NCBI RefSeq assembly: GCF_902859855.1 | Contig: NZ_CADIKH010000012.1 | Coordinates: 62,001 to 126,000 of the forward strand | DNA length: 64,000 nt | Reading direction: 5' to 3' | Source: Paraburkholderia humisilvae | GTDB lineage: Bacteria; Pseudomonadota; Gammaproteobacteria; Burkholderiales; Burkholderiaceae | In this document: piece by piece, positions 45,286 through 54,473 of the stretch | Layout: every line of letters starts with the position of its first letter | Position numbering within the stretch: the stretch's first letter is position 1 | Made by a program: the position numbers and the translations under genes | The notes under the pieces: generated by a model | What the model saw: only the letters and a program-made list of their open reading frames with translations | Told to the model about the DNA's origin: nothing | Databases searched by the model: none

Positions 45286-45940
45286 GGTCTTTCTCAAATG
45301 GCGTTTAGGTTGTTACGCGCTAAAAAGAGCACGCGAATAGCTCGTATAACAACCGGCTCATGTCAGGCGAGCGCCGATGGAGTACGTATTATCTAAATTT
45401 GAAATTTGTCTGTGGAAACCGCTTTGTTTTCTTTGACTCGCGAGTAGAAAAGCTTTGCGGACGCATACGGTTATATTTCTTTAAAACCGTCCTTACAGTA
45501 ATAGTGCGTCGTAACCGACTTTCTTATAACGGCGCAATTTGATGAGGGCTATGTCTCTGCGATTGGGCATCTGAGTATCGGGTCTGGCCGCGTGTCATCT
45601 TTTCGCCGATCGTTCCAAGTGTGCCCAGCATGCGGACATCAGAACCGCTGTGCTTCTTGCGAATGGCGGAAGGGAATAAAGACAGCAACATGCGCGGCAT
45701 GGCCGGATCTGATCGTCTCGAGCTGCGACGGCCGCAAAGGCATCCAGTTCGGATAGCCGACTGTTTTTGATCATCGCTGAATCTGGCTTAGTATCGACGG
45801 CAAGCTGCGATTTGACCTGTGCGGGCCAACCTGAGAACCTGGAAAGTATTGAGTAATAGCCGCGCGTTGCAACATCCATTTCCGCGTTTTCGATGCGCCA
45901 TCACGATTCGCATCGGGTCGCGTTGGAAGAACCATCATTC
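45286..45940. other. Intergenic region containing dispersed-element copy 2
   Basis: 655 bases between the divergent DUF2844 and LysR genes. Positions 45371-45506 hold copy 2 of a dispersed element; 45400-45540 is AT-rich. A minus-strand frame at 45595-45879 (94 codons) has no recognisable fold or ribosome-binding site, and I do not call it. No terminator is seen. Confidence 0.45.
45371..45506 (+). repeat. Dispersed ~135-bp element, copy 2
   Basis: It aligns without large gaps to 16823-16959, starting with the identical GCGCCGATGGAGTACGTA and TTGAAATTTGTCTG blocks and ending with CTTACA...GTG. Like copy 1 it lies in AT-rich DNA between a leftward gene and a downstream LysR sequence, here intact. 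The parallel setting suggests a regulatory or leader element rather than a random repeat. Confidence 0.7.
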
Positions 45941-46975
45941 ATGAGCGATTCCCTACCCTCCCTGTGCTGGGACGATTTGCGCGTCATCAAGGCAGTTGGC
46001 GAAAGCGCCAGTCTTGCGGCCGCGGCCGCCGCCCTTGAACTGAATCATTCGACCGTTTCGAGGCGCCTCGCCGTCGTAGAGCGAACGTTGGGCACGGTGC
46101 TGTTCGACCGACGCCGCAGCGGCTATATCCCGACGGACGCGGGCGCCGATTTTATCGAGCTTGCCACACGTGTCGAAAATGACATCCTCAGCGTCGTACG
46201 ACGCGTGTCGGGTCATGCGCAAAGCCACACAGGCGACTTGCGCATCACGACCAGTGACGCGTTATTGCTGGATTTCCTCACGCCAGTCATCGCGGGCTTC
46301 CGGACCCGCCACCGAGGCGTACGGATCGAAACGATTGTCGGAAACAGGCCGCTCAATCTTGCACGCGGTGAATCCGATATCGCTTTTCGCACGACCGTTG
46401 CCCCTCCTGAAAACCTGTTCGGACGCAAGCTCGCGACTGTCGCGTGGGCGGTTTACGGACGAAGAATCGACTACGATCGTGCATTTCCAATGATGGATCA
46501 GCTTTTTCTACATCAATGGGTTTCATATGGCAAAGGGCTGGCTGGTCTTAAAGCGTTCGCGTTCGTCAATGACCGCGTTCCGCACAACAACATCGTGTAC
46601 CGCAGCGACTCAGTCGCCGGCATCGCATCGGCGATTTCCGCGGGCATAGGCATCGGCTTTCTGCCTTGCATGCATGGCAACCTTGTGGACAGCCTCGTAC
46701 GTATCGGCCCTATCGTTCCAGAGGTCTACGATGAGCTGTGGGTTTTGACTCATCCAGATATTTGCAAATCCGGACGCATCGCTGCATTCATCACGTATTG
46801 CGCGAAAGCAATCACGCCGCATCGCGACTTTATTGAAGGCAGAGCGTCTCGACGCGACCACCCGATGGGGCTGAGAACCGGGAAGGCATGCGATAGGATG
46901 CCGGCCTTGAAAGGTGCCGACTCAGCTTGCATGCAAATAACCATGAAAGGTAACCGCTTTTGGGGTACGCAATAA
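45941..46975 (+). CDS. LysR-type regulator with C-terminal extension
   Basis: A 344-residue LysR protein. The DNA-binding domain starts CWDDLRVIKAVGESASLAAAAAALELNHSTVSRRLAVVER, described here as the LRVI...AAAALxxNHSTVSRRL pattern of the subgroup with short, one-helix-offset N-termini. The ligand domain ends near residue 290 (AAFITYCAKAI); about 50 basic, unrelated residues follow, so a shifted stop codon is possible. The start at 45941 (MSDSLPSLCW) is where homologues begin; 45893 is an alternative. Target unknown; divergence from DUF2844/DUF3443 makes that operon a candidate. Confidence 0.85.
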   Translation: MSDSLPSLCWDDLRVIKAVGESASLAAAAAALELNHSTVSRRLAVVERTLGTVLFDRRRSGYIPTDAGADFIELATRVENDILSVVRRVSGHAQSHTGDLRITTSDALLLDFLTPVIAGFRTRHRGVRIETIVGNRPLNLARGESDIAFRTTVAPPENLFGRKLATVAWAVYGRRIDYDRAFPMMDQLFLHQWVSYGKGLAGLKAFAFVNDRVPHNNIVYRSDSVAGIASAISAGIGIGFLPCMHGNLVDSLVRIGPIVPEVYDELWVLTHPDICKSGRIAAFITYCAKAITPHRDFIEGRASRRDHPMGLRTGKACDRMPALKGADSACMQITMKGNRFWGTQ

Positions 46976-46993
46976 GCAGAGGTCGCCACGCCC

Positions 46994-47497
46994 TCATACT
47001 GGATCGAGCCGCCCCTTGTCCATAAGCCACCTACCGATAGCAAGTCTGGCGCTGACCTGCCTGCGAAGCACCATCTGTGTCGACGATCCCATCAGCGCTG
47101 CAATGTCCCCGACATCCCATCCCGCGAGTTCGCGCAGCGTCAAGACGACGCGTTCCAGGCGGGGCAACTGTCGCAAGAAAATCTGAAGCGATAACGCACA
47201 ATCTTCGTTGCAAGATGGCTTTGAACTGTTCGGGCTGCCATTGGACGTGGTATCGAAGCGTCTTGGGTCTGATAGCACCGCTGACACCATAATGGACGTC
47301 ATGCGACGCACGAATTCATCGTGCCGGCAACCGATCGTGCCATTTGGTTCCACGCAGCAGTCAAGTGAAGTGTGCAGAAGCGACTCAGCAACCTCATTGT
47401 CCGGCGATAGCGATAGGGCGATCACCCAAAGTCGTTCGATATGCTTAGTGTATTTCACGAGATTCAGCAAATACCGCGTAAAACGCGAAGTAATCAC
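46994..47497 (-). CDS. ECF-like RNA polymerase sigma factor (region 4 clear, region 2 weak)
   Basis: A 167-residue protein. The C-terminal half is a convincing sigma region 4: LPRLERVVLTLRELAGWDVGDIAALMGSSTQMVLRRQ, i.e. the usual LRELxGW-hydrophobic-(E/D)IA-xxxG pattern, given here in pieces. The N-terminal half (HIERLWVIALSLSPDNEVAESLLHTSL) resembles the start of region 2 but is poorly conserved. No anti-sigma factor adjoins it. It is convergent with the LysR gene. It may be a divergent ECF sigma factor or one losing function. Confidence 0.65.
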   Translation of the reverse strand: MITSRFTRYLLNLVKYTKHIERLWVIALSLSPDNEVAESLLHTSLDCCVEPNGTIGCRHDEFVRRMTSIMVSAVLSDPRRFDTTSNGSPNSSKPSCNEDCALSLQIFLRQLPRLERVVLTLRELAGWDVGDIAALMGSSTQMVLRRQVSARLAIGRWLMDKGRLDPV

Positions 47498-47635
47498 CGG
47501 TTAGCGGCTGTGATAACCATGCGAACGCCGCATCCGTGCTGGTGTCCCATATCCAGCTGATGACGTCGTTCGTCTGGAAGACATGTCAGGCTATCCGTCT
47601 TTGCCAACGGTAGAAAATTGAACGCACGCATTGGG

Positions 47636-49147
47636 TTAATCGTATGCATCTAACTTATCGCGCGCGAGCACGCTGGTCTTTTTCATGGCCGGCGCATCGT
47701 TCCGCTTGACCAAGGTGGGAATGAGCCATGAGCTGACCACGGCGAGCACCGCAACCACGACGACGCCCCAGAAGCTCCAGTACAAGGCGTGAAATAACAC
47801 CGCACGAACGTCCTGGTTTCTGGCTAGCTGAGCAATCCCCGTCGGCTCGTTGAGGAGGCTATGAAGTTTTACAGCGAGTTCACCCTTGCCGTAATGCATG
47901 ATTCCGGTATTGAGAACGGCGCCGAGCGCGGCGGCCCCTAACGTGTTACCCAGGCTGCGCGAAAAGATGATTGAAGCGGTTGCGCTTCCGCGCATCGACC
48001 ATTCCACACTCTCCTGGATCAGGACGATGCCGGTGATGCTCACAAGTCCCATCCCAAAGCCCATTAAGAATGACGCCACACCGGCCACTGCGGGGTGACT
48101 GTGCGGCGTCAGAAATAACAGGAAGACGGCCCCGAAAGGGAAAACCAGGCTACCCACCCGCACGGTGCGACGGACACCGAACGTCTGGAACAGACGGCTC
48201 GAAAGCATAACGGCAAGCGGCCAGCCTACGACAAGCGCAGTCAAAGTCATGCCCGCTGTGATGGGTGAATAGCCGAGAACACCTTGCACGTAAATCGGCA
48301 GGATAGTCGTGAGTCCGATCAACGCCATGCCGGCGAGTAGCGTTGCGGCATTACTGGTCGCAATGAGTCGAGTCGTCCATAATTCTATCGATATGATCGG
48401 TGCGGCAGCGCGCCGCTCCTGCCAAACGAACAGTCCTGCAGACACGAGAAACAGAAAGCTGAGACCCGCGAGTACCCAGCCCGATGCGTCAGTTTCCGTC
48501 AAAATCGCCAGCAGCGAGATGATCGCGATCGCGAAAAGAATCGCCCCGGCGTAGTCAATTCCTACCCGACGCGGCTCCACCGTCTCATGCAAAAAGAGCA
48601 GGAAACCGATGATCGTCAACACACCGAATGGCAAGTTGACCCAGAAGATCCATGCCCACGAAACTCCATCGATGATAATGCCGCCTGCGAGGGGACCGAC
48701 GACCGCCGATACCGCCCAGACGATCGCGATCATCCCTTGCGCCTTGCCTCGTTCTTCCATCGTGTAAAGATCGCCGATGACCGTCATTGCCACCGGATAG
48801 ATAGCACCCGCACCGAGCCCCTGCAGCACACGAAAAGCAATCAACGACGTCATCGACCCACTCAAGCCACACAGCAGCGATCCCGCGAGAAACAACAAGA
48901 TACCCGCGATCAGCACGGGCCTTCGACCCAACATGTCGGACAGTTTTCCATAGATGGGCGTCGTGGCCGACTGTGCCAGCAGAAAGGCGGAGAACACCCA
49001 GCTGTAGTAGCTGAAACCACCGAGTACGCCGGCGATACGCGGCATGGCGGTCGCCACGATGGTCGCTTCGATCGACACCATGAATGTCGCCACCATGATC
49101 GTGCCAAGCACCCATCGCCGCTGCAAAGCTGGAACTGAGTTTCGCAT
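47636..49147 (-). CDS. MFS drug efflux transporter, DHA2 (EmrB/QacA) family
   Basis: A 503-residue integral membrane protein with about 14 hydrophobic segments, the DHA2 number. The first helix VLGTIMVATFMVSIEATIV, motif A-like GKLSDMLGRRPVLIAG, and GAIYPVAMTVIGDLYTMEERGKAQG near residue 115 are typical. It should export lipophilic compounds using the proton gradient. The MarR gene ends 9 bases upstream, so the two form an operon. The ATG at 49147 has no strong ribosome-binding site, consistent with coupling to marR. Confidence 0.93.
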   Translation of the reverse strand: MRNSVPALQRRWVLGTIMVATFMVSIEATIVATAMPRIAGVLGGFSYYSWVFSAFLLAQSATTPIYGKLSDMLGRRPVLIAGILLFLAGSLLCGLSGSMTSLIAFRVLQGLGAGAIYPVAMTVIGDLYTMEERGKAQGMIAIVWAVSAVVGPLAGGIIIDGVSWAWIFWVNLPFGVLTIIGFLLFLHETVEPRRVGIDYAGAILFAIAIISLLAILTETDASGWVLAGLSFLFLVSAGLFVWQERRAAAPIISIELWTTRLIATSNAATLLAGMALIGLTTILPIYVQGVLGYSPITAGMTLTALVVGWPLAVMLSSRLFQTFGVRRTVRVGSLVFPFGAVFLLFLTPHSHPAVAGVASFLMGFGMGLVSITGIVLIQESVEWSMRGSATASIIFSRSLGNTLGAAALGAVLNTGIMHYGKGELAVKLHSLLNEPTGIAQLARNQDVRAVLFHALYWSFWGVVVVAVLAVVSSWLIPTLVKRNDAPAMKKTSVLARDKLDAYD

Positions 49148-49156
49148 GCTGGTCTA

Positions 49157-49579
49157 TCAAAAGTTGATACGGCCGATCACATCGAGGACAGCGCGAAGAT
49201 CTGCCGCCGTTCTTTTACCAAATGCGCTTTCAAACCTGTCCTGCGCGGTCTGCCAGTAGACGGTGGACTCTTCCAGCTTTTTACGGCCCTTCGCTGTGAG
49301 GCGCACGATTCTTACTCGCCTGTTGTGCGGCGCAGGCTTCACCGAAACGAAACCATCCCGCTCCAGAGGACGAAGGTTATGCGTGACCGCACTTCGGCAC
49401 AGCACGAGATATTCGGCAAGTTCGCCCATCGTTGGAGAACCCGCACGCTCGATGTAAGTCAGAATGGATCGTTGTGTCGCTTTCAGATCGCACGGCGCCA
49501 TGTGCGCGTCGTAGAACATCGAAACCTTCCGCACCGCTCTGCGCAACGCTGTCGCGTTGCAATGTCCACTTTCCGTCAT
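49157..49579 (-). CDS. MarR family regulator
   Basis: A 140-residue winged-helix protein. The recognition region reads MGELAEYLVLCRSAVTHNLRPLERDG, followed by the wing FVSVKPAPHNRRVRIVRLTAKGRKKLEE, given here in two parts. The start at 49579 (MTESGHCN) has AGGG upstream; an ATG 5 codons earlier is possible. It precedes the DHA2 exporter by 9 bases and is its likely repressor, as in emrR-type systems. A Cys in the recognition helix (YLVLCRSAV) could be redox- or electrophile-sensitive, which is speculation. Confidence 0.9.
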   Translation of the reverse strand: MTESGHCNATALRRAVRKVSMFYDAHMAPCDLKATQRSILTYIERAGSPTMGELAEYLVLCRSAVTHNLRPLERDGFVSVKPAPHNRRVRIVRLTAKGRKKLEESTVYWQTAQDRFESAFGKRTAADLRAVLDVIGRINF

Positions 49580-49736
49580 CGTTTCCCTTTGCATGAGCCG
49601 CTTGTGACGGGTCGTTGCAATGACAACCCGCTTGACACCACGCTTGAATACTCAAGTTATTTTTATACATGCATATGCACTTATGCGCAAGATTGAATGC
49701 TCAACTTTTCACATCGGACGTCGGCCCCGAAGGCCG

Positions 49737-50699
49737 TCATCCCCTGTCGGATCGAAGTTCGCGCACGCCTCGACCCAGCCGCCGGCGCAACAGCGTCCGT
49801 AGTGTCGCGGGATCGGCGTAGCCCACTTCGCTCGAGACCGTTTCGATGTCGTAGCCGAGCGCGACCAGATGCTGAGCCCGTTCGACTCGCAGGTCCTGGA
49901 AAAACGCCAGCGGTGACTTGCCAAGCACCGCCTCGGTACGACGCTGCAACGTCCGCGCTCCCACGGACAATGCGCGCGCGGCCTCCTGAAGTGAAAATCC
50001 GACAGCGAGATTGTCACGGGCCCATCGCTCGAACCGGGCAACCAGCGGATCGGCGTGAGCCAGATAGTCCGGGATGATGTACTGCCCCTGACTGGAACGC
50101 TTGTCGATAAGCATGAAACGGGCGACGAGCGTCGCCAGTTCGGGACTCGCCTGACGCACCAGCCAGAACGCCAGATCGATGTGGCCCATCATTGCTCCGG
50201 CCGTCGCCACCCGATGCGACGCAACGACCATACGCGAGTCGTTCAGTTTGACGGCCGGGTAGCTCTGCCGGAAGAACGGTGCAAGCGACCACGTCGTGGT
50301 CGCCTCGCCATTGTCCAGGATGCCGGCTTCCGCGAGCAGAAAGGTACCGACGCACGCGGCCGCAATTTGTATGCCTTTACCGTGCCACTTGCGAAGATGG
50401 GATATCACCTCGCGTACGTCCGGGCGAGCCAGCGTTTCGACGATGCGCTCAGGTTGTTTTGCATTAAGGGCGGGCACGACGATCCAGTCCGGCCGGCGAA
50501 CCGAGGTGAGCGGTTCGACTGCAATCGAAAACCCCAAATGAGTACGAACACGTGTTTTGATGCCGACGAGCTTGACATCGAAGGTCCGTGAAGCGGGCCC
50601 TTCCGTGCCGGCCAGTTCGTTCGCTGTAGCGAAGATATCGAGCAGTGCTGTCAGGCCCGTATCGAACACTCCGTCGAGAACCAGGATAGCGAGTCGCAT
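49737..50699 (-). CDS. GlxA-type regulator (DJ-1/PfpI domain plus AraC helix-turn-helix)
   Basis: A 320-residue regulator. Residues ~1-190 form a DJ-1/PfpI-like domain (LAILVLDGVFDTGLTALLDIF start; AAACVGTFLLAEAGIL near residue 115 with the nucleophile-elbow Cys). Residues ~225-315 form an AraC-type DNA-binding domain, with FSLQEAARALSVGARTLQRR and the second helix VSSEVGYADPATLRTLLRRR. It diverges from the MAPEG and cysteine-synthase-like genes across about 125 bases and is their likely regulator. Ligand unknown. Confidence 0.92.
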   Translation of the reverse strand: MRLAILVLDGVFDTGLTALLDIFATANELAGTEGPASRTFDVKLVGIKTRVRTHLGFSIAVEPLTSVRRPDWIVVPALNAKQPERIVETLARPDVREVISHLRKWHGKGIQIAAACVGTFLLAEAGILDNGEATTTWSLAPFFRQSYPAVKLNDSRMVVASHRVATAGAMMGHIDLAFWLVRQASPELATLVARFMLIDKRSSQGQYIIPDYLAHADPLVARFERWARDNLAVGFSLQEAARALSVGARTLQRRTEAVLGKSPLAFFQDLRVERAQHLVALGYDIETVSSEVGYADPATLRTLLRRRLGRGVRELRSDRG

Positions 50700-50825
50700 G
50701 TCGTAAATGACGCTATTAATGTCATTTCCGACTATAGTCCGCGCCGCCGGTTCCGTCTAGACTGCGTTGCAATCTGGTCAACGCATTCTGTTAGCCAGAC
50801 ATCAAATACGATCAAGGCGGCTGCG

Positions 50826-51233
50826 ATGAAATTGACACCGGAACTCCATGCTTTGACACTCGTCGCGACGGCGACGGTTTTGATGTGGCTTCCGTATATG
50901 GTTGCACGGATTATGACGCGAGGTCTGTCAGCGACATTGGACAACCCTGCCGCTTCGCATTTGCCTGATCCAGAGTGGGCTCAACGCGCGAAGCTCGCCC
51001 ATGCGAATGCGATCGAAAACCTTGCCGTCTTTGCGCCGCTGGTTCTCGTTGGCGCTGCAACCGGCGTCAGCACCCTTGCAACGATCGTCGCGGCCAAGCT
51101 TTATTTATGGGCACGACTCGTCCACTACGCCGTCTACGCCGCCGGCATCCCGGTCCTTCGCACCGTCGCCTTTGTGGCCGGCTTCGCAGCGACGCTCGTG
51201 TTCGCTGTCACGCTGCTCACTCACGCGGCCTGA
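50826..51233 (+). CDS. MAPEG family membrane protein
   Basis: A 135-residue protein with four hydrophobic helices. The family signature is ERAKRAHxN-like: here EWAQRAKLAHANAIENLAVFAPLVL near residue 50, followed by a C-terminal helix VAFVAGFAATLVFAVTLL. Bacterial MAPEG proteins are small membrane proteins related to glutathione-dependent enzymes, mostly of unknown activity. It lies 50 bases before the cysteine-synthase-like gene on the same strand. Confidence 0.87.
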   Translation: MKLTPELHALTLVATATVLMWLPYMVARIMTRGLSATLDNPAASHLPDPEWAQRAKLAHANAIENLAVFAPLVLVGAATGVSTLATIVAAKLYLWARLVHYAVYAAGIPVLRTVAFVAGFAATLVFAVTLLTHAA

Positions 51234-51283
51234 TTGCAGGCGGCGTATCGCCCAATGATCTCAACCTCCCCACAGGAACACAC

Positions 51284-52225
51284 ATGAATACCGCTCCAAA
51301 GACCATCCTCGATACGATCGGCAACACATCGTTGCTCGAACTGCGGCATGTCGTTCCGTCTAACGGGGCCCGCCTCTTTCTGAAACTGGAAAGCCAGAAC
51401 CCGACTGGAAGCATGAAGGACCGCATCGCACTGGCGATGATCGAAGCACCAGAACGCGACGGGCGGCTCAAACCGGATGGCGCGGTCGTCGAGTACACGG
51501 GCGGCAGCACGGGCGTGTCGCTCGCGCTGGTGTGTGCCGTGAAGAAGCATCCGCTGCACCTCGTATCGTCGGATGCGTTCTCGAAGGAAAAGCTCGACCA
51601 CATGCGCCTGCTGGGCGCACGGCTCACGCTCGTGCCGAGCGATAACGGCAAGCAGACGGAAAAGCTGACCAAAGACATGATCCGCGAGGCGCATCGCATC
51701 GCGAACGAGACCGGTGCATACATCACGGCGCAAATGGAGAATACCGATCAGCTCGAGGCTTATTCACAAATGGCCGACGAAATCTGGACGCAGACCGGCG
51801 GCCGCATCGACGCCTTTGTGGAAAGTGTCGGCACGGCGGCTTCGCTACGCGGCATCTCGCAGCGACTGCGCGAGCACCATGCGCGCATCCACGTGGTCGG
51901 GGTCGAGCCGGCCGAGTCGGCCGTGCTTTCGGGCGGACAGACGGGCGCACATAGGATCGACGGCATCGGGGCAGGCTATGTCGTACCGCTGTGGCACGAC
52001 AGGATCGCCAACGAACTCGAACGCGTTGCGACGAATGACGCGAAAGCCATGGCATTTCGCCTCGCGGCCGAGGAAGGCCTGTTCTGCGGAACGTCGACCG
52101 GTGCGAACGTGACGGCAGCGCTTCGTGTCGCCGAACGCCTGGGACCGGACGCAAAGATTGTCACCATAATGTGCGACACCGGCATGAAGTACCTGAAGAC
52201 TTTCTCACAGAGTCTCGAGCGGTGA
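51284..52225 (+). CDS. Cysteine-synthase family PLP enzyme
   Basis: A 313-residue type II PLP enzyme. It has TIGNTSLLELRHV at the N-terminus, the PLP lysine in LESQNPTGSMKDRIALAMIE, the substrate loop EYTGGSTGVSLALVCA (TSGNTG-like but TGGSTG here), and the phosphate loop GTSTGANVTAALRVAE. The TGGSTG variant, rather than the TSGNTG of CysK, suggests a sulfhydrylase relative or cystathionine-synthase-like enzyme rather than the housekeeping enzyme. AGGAA precedes the ATG. It follows the MAPEG gene and a stem-loop follows its stop. Confidence 0.87.
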   Translation: MNTAPKTILDTIGNTSLLELRHVVPSNGARLFLKLESQNPTGSMKDRIALAMIEAPERDGRLKPDGAVVEYTGGSTGVSLALVCAVKKHPLHLVSSDAFSKEKLDHMRLLGARLTLVPSDNGKQTEKLTKDMIREAHRIANETGAYITAQMENTDQLEAYSQMADEIWTQTGGRIDAFVESVGTAASLRGISQRLREHHARIHVVGVEPAESAVLSGGQTGAHRIDGIGAGYVVPLWHDRIANELERVATNDAKAMAFRLAAEEGLFCGTSTGANVTAALRVAERLGPDAKIVTIMCDTGMKYLKTFSQSLER

Positions 52226-52238
52226 ACGTCGTACGGAT

Positions 52239-52256
52239 ACGGGCGGCTTCGCCCGT
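52239..52256 (+). terminator. Terminator-like stem-loop after the cysteine-synthase-like gene
   Basis: ACGGGCG-GCTT-CGCCCGT is a perfect 7-bp GC-rich stem with a 4-base loop, 14 bases after the stop codon. The T-rich tail is missing, so termination efficiency is uncertain. Confidence 0.4.
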
Positions 52257-52377
52257 GTCACAGCGGGCGCGTTCGAGAGGATCGATCATTCATACTGGCT
52301 CATCTGATTCGTGAGCACCGACGAAAGGCCAACCCGAGCCACGTGCGCTTTCGCTTAACTCTCATATAGCCGCTCAA

Positions 52378-52983
52378 ATGACACAAGCAATCGACACCGC
52401 ACGTCTTGCAACCTGTGAGGCGATGCTAGCCGGCATGCTTGCGCGTGCGTTCGAACAGGACCCGATCGCCCGATACGTGTTTCCGGATAACACGGTAAGA
52501 CGACATCGTCTGGTATCGACTTATCGGCTGTATTTGCGCGTATTCGCGCAACGCGGACGCGTGTGCGCCAATGACGCGCACAGCGCCGCCGCGCTTTGGC
52601 TTCCTCCCGGGCAATATCCCCTTACCTTGATGCAACACCTTCGGTTACTGCCGCGCATGATATGGGCCACAGGAATGAATCGTTTTCCGGCTGCCAACCG
52701 CGTATTGGATCATCTGGACGACATGCATCCGACGAACAGGAAGTTCTGGTACCTGGGGGTGCTCGGTGTCGAGCCGGTCCGCCAACACCAGGGGCTTGGG
52801 AGCGAGCTTTTACGTGACGGACTTCATATGTGCGACCAGGACCGTATCGCAGCCTATCTGGAAACAGGCGAACCGAGTACGCTGCCGTTTTACGCACACT
52901 TCGGCTTCTCGGTGCTGCGCGAGTCCCGGCTACCCGATGGCCCGACCATCTGGGCTTTGTGGCGCGACCCGAACCCAGATTGA
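52378..52983 (+). CDS. GNAT family N-acetyltransferase
   Basis: A 201-residue acetyltransferase. The acetyl-CoA loop region is LGVLGVEPVRQHQGLGSELLRDGL near residue 125 (V-x-P-x-x-(Q/R)-x-x-G-x-G motif), and the last strand is YAHFGFSVLRESRL. The N-terminal half (FEQDPIARYVFPD) resembles GNAT proteins often found near transporters or antibiotic genes. It stands alone. Acceptor substrate unknown. Confidence 0.87.
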   Translation: MTQAIDTARLATCEAMLAGMLARAFEQDPIARYVFPDNTVRRHRLVSTYRLYLRVFAQRGRVCANDAHSAAALWLPPGQYPLTLMQHLRLLPRMIWATGMNRFPAANRVLDHLDDMHPTNRKFWYLGVLGVEPVRQHQGLGSELLRDGLHMCDQDRIAAYLETGEPSTLPFYAHFGFSVLRESRLPDGPTIWALWRDPNPD

Positions 52984-53285
52984 AACTCGCCGCCGGGATC
53001 CACTTGAAACAGGATGCCTGTCATCTTCTATTTGTCGTCGAGCGCGTGAGCGTTGGGTACGGCACGCGTACGAAGCTCATGCGACGTGCTGGAAACGGAG
53101 CGCCGGGTTTCCATCGGCCATCGAAACACGCTCCTCCCTCGTGAGCCGTCCTGGGTGAAACGTTCCCATGCGACGATCACGTCCCATTAAGTGGTAGGCC
53201 GATCGTATTCCTTGACAGGCCAATGGCCGCTCACCAGACTTAGCGGACTCAGGGTGGTACTCGTCTTGCTGATGGGAGTCGCTCA
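52984..53285. other. Intergenic upstream of the sugar ABC operon
   Basis: 302 bases separating the GNAT gene from the ABC transporter set; it should contain the operon promoter. I could not identify a clear -35/-10 pair, and short frames here lack ribosome-binding sites. GGGAG precedes the binding-protein start. Confidence 0.35.
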
Positions 53286-54416
53286 ATGAAGAACTTACAG
53301 AAAGCTTTGCATCCCAAAGTGGTTGGAACGCTGCTGGCGGTCGTGCTATCGACGCAGGTCTTTGCGGCGGGCCCCCAGGTGGTGAATGGACCGGGTGCCG
53401 ATCCGGGCTGCTTCAAACCGCAATCAGCCGACACGAAATTCTTCCAGTGGCCCGCGAAGCACGGCCCCTACCGGATCGCGCTGGTGAACGGGTTCATCGC
53501 CAATGACTGGCGCGTTCAGATGATCCGCGTGGCGAAGGCCTATGTCGCCCAGCCGGCAGTGCAAAAGGACATCAAGGAATTCAAGGTCGTGTCCGTCGGA
53601 CAGGACATTTCCGCGCAGATCGCCGCAGCCAACAATTTCATCGATCAGGGCTTCGACGCGATCATCATCGACGCCAATAGCTCCGCCGCTTTCAAGGGCG
53701 TGGTGCACAAGGCCAATGAAAAGGGCGTGGTGGTCGTGTCCTTCGACAACGTGATCGACAGTCCGGACCAGATCTCGGTCAATGTGAACCAGCTTGGCCT
53801 CGGTGAAATGGCTGCCAACTTCCTGCTGAAAGAAGGCAAAAAGACGGGCGATCTGACCTTCCTGCATGTGCGCGGGCCATCTGGCCAGCCGGTGGACCTC
53901 GCCCGCGACAAGGGCTTCCACGGCGTGCTCGACAAGTCGGGACGCAAGGTAAAGGTGGTCGACGTGATCGGCAACTGGGCGCCCGGCGATGCTCAAAAGG
54001 CGACTGCCGACGCCATTGCCGCGGGTGGAATCTTCGACGGCATCTACGTCCAGGGGGGATCGCAGGGCACGGTTCAGGCGATGCTCGACGCCAACAAGTT
54101 CAAGGCGCCGATCTCGGGCGAGACGGAAAACGCCTTTCGATTGCTTTGCAACAAGGCCAACCTGACCTGTCAGTCTGGCGGCACCGGCCCCGCACAGAGC
54201 GCGGTGGCCATCAAGACCGCGGTCGCGGCCCTGCAGGGCAAGACGATTCCGCAAAGCATCGCGCTGCCCACTTCCGTCGACTACTCGCCCTTCACGCCCG
54301 GCAAGAACGTATTCCCGGATCTGCCCGGCAGTTTCTTTGCCGGTAACGACTTCCCGAGCTGCAGCATCGGCTTCTCGGCCGAAGAAATCGCGAAGCAGAG
54401 CAGCCAGAACAACTGA
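53286..54416 (+). CDS. Sugar ABC transporter substrate-binding protein, RbsB-like
   Basis: A 376-residue periplasmic binding protein with a signal peptide (VVGTLLAVVLSTQVFAAG). Mature segments include YRIALVNGFIANDWRVQMIR, IDQGFDAIIIDANSSAAF, GVVVVSFDNVIDSPDQ and FDGIYVQGGSQGTVQAMLDA, as in the peripla_BP_4/RbsB family. It begins an operon with an ATPase and two permeases. The sugar cannot be deduced; no catabolic gene is attached. Confidence 0.9.
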   Translation: MKNLQKALHPKVVGTLLAVVLSTQVFAAGPQVVNGPGADPGCFKPQSADTKFFQWPAKHGPYRIALVNGFIANDWRVQMIRVAKAYVAQPAVQKDIKEFKVVSVGQDISAQIAAANNFIDQGFDAIIIDANSSAAFKGVVHKANEKGVVVVSFDNVIDSPDQISVNVNQLGLGEMAANFLLKEGKKTGDLTFLHVRGPSGQPVDLARDKGFHGVLDKSGRKVKVVDVIGNWAPGDAQKATADAIAAGGIFDGIYVQGGSQGTVQAMLDANKFKAPISGETENAFRLLCNKANLTCQSGGTGPAQSAVAIKTAVAALQGKTIPQSIALPTSVDYSPFTPGKNVFPDLPGSFFAGNDFPSCSIGFSAEEIAKQSSQNN

Positions 54417-54473
54417 ACTGCAGGGCGCCGCAGGGATCGCCCCTGCCGCGGCAGGCAACGGAGACGCAAGGCG

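Noticed and set aside
45595..45879. Possible 94-residue minus-strand protein before the LysR gene
   Set aside because: Composition is unconvincing and no start signal is present.
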